Shown one piece after another: positions 13,124 to 23,257 of a stretch of 26,969 bases of DNA. A program made the position numbers and the translations under genes. Each line of letters begins with the position of its first letter. Position 1 is the stretch's first letter. The notes beneath the pieces are model-generated. The model made no database searches. It saw nothing but the letters and a program-made list of their open reading frames with translations, and was not told the DNA's origin. The stretch is from Paraglomus occultum (lineage: Eukaryota; Glomeromycota; Glomeromycetes; Paraglomerales; Paraglomeraceae), in NCBI GenBank assembly GCA_910592205.1, contig CAJVPJ010000365.1:1-26969 (forward strand), given 5' to 3'.

Positions 13124-13140
13124 TATATATTATATATTTT
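13124..13140 (-). promoter_or_regulatory. TATA-rich run upstream of the CRZ1-like gene
   Basis: TATATATTATATATTTT about 180-200 nt before the start codon, followed towards the gene by pyrimidine-rich DNA on the coding strand. It is placed where a core promoter could be, but AT-rich DNA makes such runs common. Confidence 0.25.
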
Positions 13141-13889
13141 ACAAGCGTTTTCCGAGTTAATCTTATGATGAAGCTTAGTTGACAAGTTTTTGGTCGAATA
13201 ACATAAATTTATTGCTATTTGTCGTCTCGATGTTTGTAAAAGTAGCAGAGAGCGTGTATTGCTTGGACGTTTTCCAGTTGTGCGTTAATATCGTAAGGAC
13301 TAGCCCGTTGATATTATATAGAACGCTGAGATGTTGACTTGAAAAAATAAATAGAGCTGAACAAATAATATGATGCACTCGTTATCTGAGGTGAATTAGA
13401 TACAGATGCTTTGAGAGCGAGAGAGAGTTGGGAGGAGGACGATGGCTAATATTTATAAAAAAGTGGAACATCTATTATGATATATACAAGTTAATTTAAA
13501 TGGTATTGTCACATAAATAGAATATTGTGTACATAATATTATAGTACATCGTATAAATAAATGCATTAGAAATCTATTCACAAGTATTGTACAACAATTC
13601 AATATGTACGATCCGCACAATATCGCATTGTATATATAAATTATTAATTATATTACTTCACTTTATGTTGATTGTATGACAATTTTCAATTGGGAGAAAT
13701 TATCCCGCACAGGTGATATTGGATAAATATATTTTATACTAAAAACGTTCATTAAGAGAATAGTTTTTTTACCTTTAAACCTAATAAGCATTTATTCGAT
13801 TACGGCAATGTTTTAATATTAGGAAACCAATCATAATAATTAATAATCGTTTCATATTGTATCATGTCACTGTTGTTCAAACATCATGG

Positions 13890-13955
13890 TTGTCGTCATC
13901 GTCGTCATCATCGTCATCGTTGTTATGATTCCGTCTGTCGTCATCCTAGTCAATT
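13890..13955. repeat. GTC/ATC trinucleotide repeat
   Basis: Interrupted GTC and ATC triplets. On the minus strand they read as GAC/GAT, an aspartate run in one frame, but that frame is closed by stops on both sides and no gene is supported. Confidence 0.75.
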
Positions 13956-15059
13956 CGTAAAGTCATATCGATATTCCCATATTTAGTATAAGAGTTAAGC
14001 AGATAAAAAATTTAAGAGAACCCATTGTTCTAGAAAACCATGTACAATCTGTTGCTCTGCTTCACATTCCACACTGATTGTCTCACCAATCACTGCAATC
14101 TAACTCGGCCGAAAACAAAACAATTCTCGCCACGATCATCTCTATTGGTTGATCACTTCACTATTGGTTTATTTTTAGAAAATTTGTGGCGAGTGTTATA
14201 CAAAACGATTAGGAATTAGTATTACTAGTTATAGTCAATTACTTCAAGTTGCGAAATAAACCGGTTTTTGGAAGTTTTCGGTAACAGGCTACACCAAATT
14301 GATGGAGATATGCCGATTGATAAACACTGCGGTTATCAGGATAATTCCAATCTTCCAAATACAGTCAATACATATATACAAACATAAATAATCCCATCTA
14401 GTCCCTTTGGGCTGATGTTTGATTACTTGCCATTATTGTAGAGAGGGATTGACAATCGACATGCGAATGCAGGGTTTCAGCAGAGTGGGCAAAGCAACGT
14501 GGAATATACCATAACTCAATGCTCGATTTTCAAACTCTGAGAATTAACGCCACTCAATTCTTCTCAGGGTTCGAAAAGAAGGGGAAAAAAAGAAAAGATT
14601 TTCTGTCGCTCTGTTTCATCGATAAGCGAAAAAAAAAAAAAGGAAAGAAAAAAAGAAACCCCATTATAATTAGTAGGACTAGATGAGTTTATGATCAACA
14701 AATACCAGTAAACGAATCAGAATGAATTGATAGTCACGTTGATTACCAGTTTCATTTTAATTTCCATTTTTATCTCATACTTTACCATTTGTCCTACAAT
14801 TATTATCCTGGTCCTTCATACGATGCGGCCGATGTGTGAGATAATCAAACAGACAATCCTAATATCAGTTTAGACATTACAACATTGTGTTTAAACCTGG
14901 TACGTCATGAAATGTTGCTAACTGCATGTGACAGACTATATAGAAAGATTTCATGGAAAAACGAGTCTCTGTCGGTCGTACGACTATTGTACAGGACAAG
15001 TAAAACCTAAACGTCATTTTCGCTTTTTAAAAACCATATCCTAAATTCGTTAGCAACAA

Positions 15060-15136
15060 GTCGCAGCATATCTAAACGGTTTTTGGGGGGGTCGCAGCAT
15101 ATCTGAACGGTTTTTGGGGGGAGGGGGAGGAGGGGG
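15060..15136 (+). repeat. Tandem 31-mer plus G-rich tract
   Basis: Two adjacent 31-nt copies (15060-15090 and 15091-15121) differ at one base (CTAAACGG versus CTGAACGG) and each ends in six G. Two further G runs follow at 15123-15127 and 15132-15136. The four runs of five or more G (15085-15091, 15116-15121, 15123-15127, 15132-15136) could form a G-quadruplex. Confidence 0.85.
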
Positions 15137-15589
15137 AGGAAAGCGGAAAGTTCCCGCAAGTGGCTGACAAAGCAAAAAAAACCAAAAAACTCGTCCAGTG
15201 TAGGTTGGGCGGTTTATCGAAATTATCCGACAAAGAAAATTCGAGATTAAGTTGTATTAGGTTTTAGGTAAGGATAAACTCGTTCCCGCTCACATGTTGC
15301 TCAGATCTATTATTAGGAATTGATCTTACCAAGGTGGGTAATACGACAATCCCTTTTTTACGTTTAATGCACAAATCACTTTGGAAAAAAAAGGGGATAG
15401 GGACGGGATAAGGACTTTTTGTTGTTAATATCAAAAGGCCGAATGGAGATGAACGAATTGGCACAATGTGACTTGTTATGGCATTTACAATGTAGATACG
15501 AAAATCTGTAATTATTAGACTATTTTATTAAGGTTATCGTAACTAAATTGTTTCATTAACGTTATCGTTTCATGTGGATGGCTTTACAT

Positions 15590-15625
15590 CCATGAAAGCG
15601 AATGGTATTATTCACGTTTTCATGG
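15590..15625. repeat. Imperfect hairpin
   Basis: CCATGAAA (15590-15597) pairs with TTTCATGG (15618-15625), with an inner GAAT/ATTC pairing. The left arm also pairs with TTTCATG at 15568, giving alternative folds. Imperfect copies of ATTAAsGTTATCGT lie just upstream. No function is evident. Confidence 0.5.
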
Positions 15626-16100
15626 CAATTTATTAGGAAAGGAAAATAATATAGGGTGATTTCTAATTCTTTACAAACCAGAACCATTAAACGTCAAAAG
15701 TTTTTCTCACACTTGTGCTCTGTAATTGAAGAACAATAAACTTTAATTTTGAAAAAAAAACGCAATAACTTCTTTTAATATCCAATTTTTGGATATGCGT
15801 CTAAACAAAGAAAGACTTTTCCGAGACAGTTCAACGATTAAACAGTACTACAGTCAGTCTTGCCCCTTTTCTTCCCACGAAGAAAACACAAATTTGGCCA
15901 ATCGGTCAATGAAGATATATGCGAGCGAAAGAATAAGATTGGTTTGAGATATATGGGATTATCAGGTCAGCATTTCAGAGTTGCATATAAATGAAGAACA
16001 TCCTTATAGGGACTGGTCAAGAGTTGCAACTGTTTACTCATGTTTATCTATAAATATTGACCAATTCGAATTATAGGTACCATCAATTCATTTCCTAAAT

Positions 16101-16403
16101 CTACGGATAATAATGCATTTGATGATTATCACATTTAGGGAATTTCGTTCCAGGGGATTGGTAATCGAAACTTACAGACAAAAATAGAACACCCGACCCA
16201 GGATTATGTATAGAAAACAAGGCAATAATGGGACGGCATTCAAACGTAATATGTCGTGGTCGTTTGCCTATTACCGATACCAAAAGTAAATTGTGACACC
16301 AATAGGTTTTTTCATCTAGACTCATAAACCCGTGTACAGAAAAGAAAAAGAAAACGGTGTGTTGTGTTGTTGTTGTGTTGTTGTTGTCGCTGTTGTTTGT
16401 CAT
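16101..16403 (-). CDS. Doubtful 100-codon ORF
   Basis: The longest frame in the gene-poor region, starting in a TTG/CAA repeat (MTNNSDNNNTTTTQ). The centre (DEKTYWCHNLLLVSVIGKR) looks more protein-like. A GTAAGT donor lies inside it (after the codons for VLFLS), but the acceptors nearby lead at once to a stop. No recognisable domain. Confidence 0.15.
   Translation of the reverse strand: MTNNSDNNNTTTTQHTVFFFFSVHGFMSLDEKTYWCHNLLLVSVIGKRPRHITFECRPIIALFSIHNPGSGVLFLSVSFDYQSPGTKFPKCDNHQMHYYP
16358..16402. repeat. TTG/TGT trinucleotide repeat
   Basis: Interrupted GTT/TTG triplets on the plus strand, encoding the Asn/Thr-rich start of the doubtful minus-strand ORF. Confidence 0.75.
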
Positions 16404-18199
16404 TGTGTGGTAATAGTTTAATATATATGCATAGATTTTGAGTTTTTCCTTGTCTAGTTTATAAAGAAAAGCAATAAAAGCGAATTTGGAATACTGGTTA
16501 TTACGTTATTTTCCTTTGTGCAATAAGACGTTATATATATAGCTAGATTTAATTAACGGAATACCAGCCCCAAAAACAAACTAGCATAAAGATTGACAGG
16601 AACGATATTGTTTCAACGAAAAAAAAAAAGTTTCTTTTCTGAATGGCTTATTCGTTTGGTCCAAATAGTTTATTTTCTAGTCACGTTATACCCAAATAAG
16701 AAGGAAATACTTCAGATATGGTTCACAAGCATGAGAATCTTTTTGGCTGAACATGGGTTGATTTACGGCTTACAAATCAAGTAAACAAAGATATGCTCTC
16801 CCCCCCCACCTTTTTCCTTTCCTCCAATAGCATGGTATCACGACCCATACTACATCAATACGCAGTTAATCAAGCAACAACTATGGTTTAACCATTAATC
16901 CAGTTCGGTACACACATTAATTTTCTGCTTTAAAATCACACTTACGAATTAATTAATCAATTTTAGTCTAACTTGTCCGATAATCCTTATCAGAGATAGA
17001 TTAGATTAACAATCTGTTGAACTTGGTCTCTTTTGGGACAAGTTTTGTTTCTTGGCGGTAACGCACACTTTAACGATTATTGGGTATAACCGTATATCAC
17101 GCCAAGGATAAAACTTAAAATTACCCGTCTTGTTGCCTTTACTTGAATTTAATCACTGTACATCGACTAAGCCTGAATCGCCACAGGGCATTCTCGAATT
17201 TTATTCTCTACCAAATACAAGAGATGCGCCAACTGTCAACTGTTTCAATCGTCTATATGCGTGAGAAATATAATTGTGACCATAATATAGGCAATAAATT
17301 TGGTGATCATTCTTGGTTTATGTACCGCAATTAACGCATTCGACAAGAAGTGACTTGGCGCTACAAACAACAGGTAAATACTCTTTTCGCGCCCGTACGT
17401 TGATTGAGAGTCTAAAACCCTCACTTTGATTTCATTGATATCACCGTATACAGTGTGTGACCGATGACGATCGGTGTGCAGGAACGTGAACAAACAATAT
17501 TTGTTTTTAGACCAAGTAAATAAATACAAAAGTTTTCGGATATTACCAGTAAAGCCAAGCTATTCCACTAAATACAGCACGTTATTACAAAAAACTTGTA
17601 AATTAATGTGATTATGGAGAACTGAAGAGAAAATTATGCTGCTGCAACAGATTGTCCAAAATAGTAAATTGCTAGAAAGTTATTCATAACTCCTTAACGA
17701 GTAACTGAGCCCATTTTATCATATATCAAAGACAGTTTATAGAACTCAACAACATTTATTTCTATCATTAGCATAACCAATGGATTCGGCCAAGCGTTCA
17801 TAGAGCCTATCAAGGGACAATAGCATGTCATTTCGAAATACATGCAATGCAAACTTAAAAATAGCTGTTTATGCTCTATCAAAAATAGTGATTATGAATT
17901 CACTCTTCATTGACGGAAGAATAATCCGAGAGGTGCAATTTCATTATAATGTACAACAAATAAATTCAGGTTTTTGTTGCGGATACGTAAATTAGTGGAA
18001 TAAAGCAACCCATCATGGCACTATCCACAGATAAATAGCCGAGAAATTGATGCAACAAGCCAATCGACAATTGATTTTATAAGCAATATACACGTTAAAG
18101 CTCACGTTTTAAAGACTGTTCTACTAATTAATAAGCAAGCCACTCTGGGAATAGAAATATTGCTGCGATCAGATGTTTGTGTAACTATTTGCAGCGGGT

Positions 18200-18340
18200 A
18201 TGTGCGATGAAAAAAATTTTAGTGAATCGTACACTAAAAAGGTAAAAGAATTATTGTCGGAATGGAAAGCCAAGCAAAGGAAAAGAAATAATAACGCAGA
18301 TGATCTCATTAAAAGCGAAATGATACAGGTTGACAATTGA
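18200..18340 (+). CDS. Isolated exon-like ORF, unknown
   Basis: A 46-codon ATG frame with coding-like composition: an acidic start (MCDEKNFSESY), then a strongly charged helix-forming segment containing KVKELLSEWKAKQRKRNNN. It is bracketed by an acceptor-like TATTTGCAG ending 18194 and a donor-like ACAG|GTTGAC after codon 43, so it may be one internal exon or a relic. I found no partner exon on either side and recognise no family. The basic-rich stretch loosely recalls a DNA-binding basic region, but that is only an impression. Confidence 0.25.
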   Translation: MCDEKNFSESYTKKVKELLSEWKAKQRKRNNNADDLIKSEMIQVDN

Positions 18341-20993
18341 TGAATAGCTCATTATTTACTACTACGCATCTACATCGAAAGTTCTATGTACCTTACTTGC
18401 GACGTGACACAAACTGAAAAGCGGAATGACGCCACAAACATGCACAATCATAGCTGTGTTACAAAAAATGATGTAATTGTGATTTTAAAAAACGTGACAT
18501 AAGATACATCCGTGCTGTGCAACTTTAAAACCGCAATTGAGCCGAATCAAGATTAAAAAGAGAATTAACAAGAAATTATAAAATTATAGTTAGAACTCGT
18601 TGTTAGTGTCGATAAACAGTGAAAATAATTTACATTGTAACGCTGTTGAATCTATCAAATTAGCAAATACAAAATCAAAATTTTAAATCTTTATTACTTT
18701 CGTTTATCGAATTTCTTTTGTCAAAATACCTGACCTTACAACTTTTTAAAAATTTACTATTCTATAAAGCTTGCATTTAATACTGTTAAAATCACAATTA
18801 CTGCCCATTAACTCTGAAATAATTAGCACGAATCCTATATTTTGAATCCGTATTATAGCAATTGTCGATAATAAATTAAATAAAAATAAAATCTTCAGTT
18901 ATCTGATTAAATGCGCTTTTCGACTAATCAAAATTCATACTAATCCGTCACAGTTAAAACCATAGACATCCCAACAGTTTCGTTTGCCAATTAACAAGTA
19001 ACGAAATACAATCTTTTTAGCCTTGTTGCAGACATCATCAACGCAGAAGCCGTTCTAATAACCTTTTACCATTCTTGGAGTCAACTTTGTTTTTGGTCTG
19101 CTTAAAGTAGAAAGCGAAATAGAAGCAGGTACTTAGCAAAATGACCAAAATGAAACATCTGTGGCCAAAACTTTCCTAATTCTCAAGCATTGTTATACGT
19201 AGCACGAGCTTGCTGTCAATAACGTTTGACAAACAAGTTCCGCAGTATAAACAGTTACACTGCTTGACAATGTAACCCATTATCACTGTTATTGCCCTCT
19301 TGGCAAAGCGGTCATCCACAAGCTCAAAGCACAATTATTGTCCCCACAACATGCATCACATCATTTACTTGGCAAACCTAAAATTTTCGATTCCGCAAAA
19401 ACGCATAGATTTTATTTTGCCCGTCTGATAGAACTGTCTCATATCTACGTACGATATCATCCAGCGTCATATTCTATCATCATGTTGTGATTGGTTCAAT
19501 TGAACAAGTCGCACAAAATTTATTTTTAGTCGAGGCGGTGCAGTGGGTGCAAAAAATTATGGAAGCGATAATACAATTTAACAATAGTGGTAATAAAAAT
19601 GATGTAGCATCAGGTGGGGTTAGGAATATCCGACCATTGAATCTGTAACATATTGTGTCATAATTCCAAAGTTATTAGTTATAAATTTAGGTAACGGTTA
19701 ATTTATCCCGATGTTATCCAACAGATTTAGCTCATCTTTTTCATACTGCATCTACTATGTACCATATTTAGTATTATGCTTTAGTATGCGACAATTTCCC
19801 GTTTCCGTAGAGACATCTCGTCAAATTTAACTCGGTATATCCCGTCCATATTGAAAGCCGATTCGTTCAATCCCATACAACTAGATAAAGATTCAGATTT
19901 GGCATGCAACATTTGTTTACTGATTGTCGGGTAAATTGCATTCCGTTGTTTTAGTAATAGATACACCACTGGGAGAGAGTTTGTCAAGGCTATTTCGAGT
20001 AAACCGCGAGAGTAAATATTCGTATAATATGCACGATATACAAACTGGTAATAATATTTTTGAATGGATTTATCGATGATTGTTCTTGTTCAATAACTTT
20101 GTTCGATGCGTCGTTTTACTATAATTAATAAAAAATGGAAATATAGAGTATTCTTTCAAACGCCTTTATTTCTTCTTTTGCGCTATTTATATTCTTCGCA
20201 TCAAAATGTAACATTTTCGCTATTATCATTCAACAAAAATTTTGTAAGACTGTATAACATCGTCGATTCCAATGACAAGGGTGAATAAGTTATAAAAAAT
20301 TTTTCCGAACGGTGTCCAAGATGGAATAAACAACCCCCCCCCCAAATTTTTATTTGTTAACACATTCAAACGTAACTAAAGCGTTCGAGTGAGCTATTAA
20401 ACACTCATGTAAAATTTTATTTGTTTGGAAAATTTTGAAAAATAGTGTTTTCTTACTAAGAGTTATTTGCTATCTTAAATGATCTGTTGTATTACTTCGC
20501 ATTTCAAGACCCTCTCTCTTATTTGTATAACAAAAGTTGTAATCTTCAAGACTTAACAGTTTTGATCCTATACTACTGAGTTAAAAAGTTGGCGCTTTTC
20601 AAAAACCATGACTTGATAACTGATTGATAGAATTATCACATCATATTGTACCCGGACATTTCAAAAGTGATAACCAAGTGGCTAGTTTTGGTGTGGATGC
20701 AATAGTAACCAATATAAAATATATGACAGAATTATTCAAGTTTTGCTGGCAGGTTCTCTCTTCTGTGAAGAAATATGTTGCGGGCGACGTGTTACGCTCG
20801 ATACAATAAGTGTTTGGTAAATCTTCACGATGGACGAGGCCCCGTGCTCATTTGGTCTGTTAATTGCATTTACACTCGGAAATTTGACATGTCACATTTG
20901 TTTTTTTTTTCTCTGTTTGACATTAAGTTTACTTTTCTGTCACATGATTTTGTTTTATAAGTAATAATAATAGTCAACCCTAAGCAGCAATGT
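18341..20993. other. Gene-poor region (2.7 kb)
   Basis: No supported gene or recognisable mobile element. A ten-C run occurs at 20334-20343. A minus-strand frame at 19781-19987 is open for 68 codons without a known domain. The last few dozen bases are the 5' flank of the tRNA gene. Confidence 0.5.
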
Positions 20994-21075
20994 GGGGAGA
21001 TGGCCGAGCGGTCTAAGGCGCCACGTTAAGGCCGTGGTCTCTTCGGAGGCGTGGGTTCGAATCCCACTCTCCTCA
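20994..21075 (+). tRNA. tRNA-Leu (anticodon AAG)
   Basis: An 82-nt class II tRNA that folds completely by eye. Acceptor GGGGAGA pairs with TCTCCTC, with A as discriminator base. The D arm is GCC/GGC. The anticodon stem CCACG/CGTGG encloses loop TTAAGGC, with AAG at 21028-21030. A long variable arm and T arm GTGGG-TTCGAAT-CCCAC follow. The internal Pol III A box (TGGCCGAGCGG, 21001-21011) and B box (GGTTCGAATCC, 21054-21064) are intact. No intron and no encoded CCA, as expected for a eukaryotic nuclear gene. It decodes CUU, and CUC by A34 modification to inosine. Confidence 0.98.
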
Positions 21076-21079
21076 AATA

Positions 21080-21083
21080 TTTT
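21080..21083 (+). terminator. Pol III T-run terminator
   Basis: TTTT five bases after the tRNA 3' end; another TTTT at 21091-21094 could act as backup. Confidence 0.8.
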
Positions 21084-23257
21084 CGTCCCCTTTTGGACAA
21101 CCATATTTGGATCGCTTAGTCGAGGTTTTGAGACATCTTCATAAACTATACCCTAAAGACCAAGTACCGATGGCCACTGAAATAGCACATGTATCTAAAC
21201 ACATGTTTTCCTACAAAATGCATAGTGTTTTGGGACTCAGCTTTTTAGTATTAAACGTGTTTGTGGAAATTTAGTGCTTAGCTATCTGTTGATGCAATAA
21301 AGTTTTCAATGTTTGATTATTTCCAACAAGTTTGTCGTCATAAGGCCTATGCCAATGCTTTATTCATAATGACCTTGCAAGTTTAACACACCCAACGAAT
21401 TAACAAATTACTGACTACGCAACGATACATATTTCATCACTTTCGAGTAAATTGCAATGCAATCATCGTATAATAAACCTGCCATTCTCTGTTTGTGATA
21501 ATGGTCTGTGTCAGTTTAAGTGATTTTATCTCGGTGACTATCTTTGTAAGAAGTGTTCTTAGTCAATAAACTAACAGATACAAGATGTGTTTGTGCCACT
21601 TCAGCATGTATGACGATCGTATGAGCCGCAAACAGTCATTATTGAGTAATCAGAACTACCGGAGTGGTTTATCACAACAACAAAGTTATTTGATAATTGT
21701 AATATTTTGTCTAAAAGTTTGATTGCTTTGCAGACCATCCTTTTGACAAATACAGATTTTTTTTGTACTAGGAGACATGTCAGCTAAAGGTTCAGTACTT
21801 CTGGTCATGAGTCTATCATTGATAGTATTAATTTTTTTTTACTAGTTCAACAAATAGTGGCTTATACTCCGACCGAGACAACAAAATGAGTCTATCACTC
21901 TATTTTTGAAATTATATACTCGTCATCTTATTTTTGATTACACTGTTTTTCATTGAATTAATCAACAATTCGATGCCGTCGTTTATTGCAATAACGCCAC
22001 TTTATTCTGAGAAAGCACAAATTACTTGTCGAAAATGAAATTGTGATAAGTTTTTTTTTTCCTTTGTGTCGCGTTGTCTGTTTGTGTCAATCATAGTCAA
22101 TAGCCGCATATCGTGTGATCTCCAATACTACTAGCGAATCTTACCTTCAGCGAACAAAACTGGTTAGTGCAACATTAAATACAAGATCTTATTCACTTAC
22201 CACGATAGACTCTAAAATAACTTGTGACAAGCTATAATCATTCGTACGACTACCTGGGATATTCGCCGGTAATTGAATGTTTTTACTAAAGCGATGGCGC
22301 AAAAAAGAGCACATGAAATTTGATATTTTTTCAATGTCTAGAGTCTGTTAACAGTAACGTGCCAGTCGATCAGCTTTGAAATCGATGGATTGAAAGATTG
22401 ATGAGTAAAAGTCAGTATCATGTTAAATAGTAATAGAAACATTTAGAGTATTATTTTGAACTTTGTATACCGTATACGTGACCAGACCTAGTGCATACAG
22501 TCAGTAATTGTATTACTGTATTCATATTACTAATTTATTTAGTTTATTTTATTATTTTTTTTCATAAAAAAATTATCGCTTCTACTGAAATCTGTACAAT
22601 TTATCAAATAATAAAAAAATCTTCCCACTTAATTTGTGATAGCTTACTTGCTAAATTCGTCAGGAGAGCCAATTTAGCTCTGCCCTGTTTTCTAGCGGAG
22701 GTAATGCGTTAATATTAATACATTTATCTCTTTACGAGCCTAAGGAGTCCTATGACATTATATATTTAGTCAATTATACAACTTGATCAGTACCAGTGAT
22801 ATTGCAAAACATTGATCATATAATTGATGGTATTGTTGAAATTAACAAGTCTGATATGCTCGCATACGAAGTATCGTATCGTATGATTTGATCCATTTGT
22901 AAATCGTGCGATTGTTTGCTGGTCATAACATTTAAATACGAAATGTGTGGGAACAAGTATCGTAAATATATATTAAATAGCTATCTTCAATCGGGCAATG
23001 GACAGGAAAAAAGCCTTCAATTCTTTTTTTTTCAAACCGCTCCTGCAACAAAATCCATAGGCTACTAGGACAGTTATCAGAAGAATATATAGCTTTGATG
23101 ACTGGTTTCATCCTCTCTAGTGACATTTATACAATTGTGTGATTTTTGATCAGCGCCGTGACATTTAATCATCATGTGACTGCAACATAATATGTTCACA
23201 TCTATAATAACTCTAATTCGCTGCCGTCAAAAATTTTTGGGAATCCAGATTATCGCT
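21084..23257. other. Intergenic between tRNA-Leu and BFR2 (2.2 kb)
   Basis: AT-rich with scattered T runs and no recognisable gene. A 64-codon minus-strand frame at 22932-23126 begins 131 nt from the BFR2 start in divergent orientation, but has no known domain and ends in low-quality sequence. A short inverted repeat CATACGA/TCGTATG sits at 22863-22885. Confidence 0.5.

Larger units (their letters stand above)
12944..18199. other. Gene-poor region (5.3 kb)
   Basis: The part beside 12944 is the 5' flank of the CRZ1-like gene; a TATA-rich run at 13124-13140 lies about 180 nt upstream of its ATG. Beyond that I see simple repeats (13890-13955, A-rich runs near 14580-14655, 16358-16402), the tandem 31-mer at 15060, and a hairpin at 15590. 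I recognise no transposase, reverse transcriptase or long terminal repeat, and no secure exon. Confidence 0.5.

Noticed and set aside
13890-13955. Aspartate-run protein on the minus strand
   Set aside because: The frame is closed by stops on both sides; it is a simple repeat only.
19781-19987. 68-codon minus-strand ORF
   Set aside because: The amino-acid mix is plausible, but there is no domain or linked exon; not enough to call a gene.
22863-22885. CATACGA...TCGTATG inverted repeat, superficially like a recombinase site arm
   Set aside because: Only seven-base arms with an unrelated spacer and no recombinase gene nearby; treated as chance.
22932-23126. 64-codon ORF divergent from BFR2
   Set aside because: The second half is AT-driven (Tyr/Ile-rich) and no homology or splice partner is recognisable.
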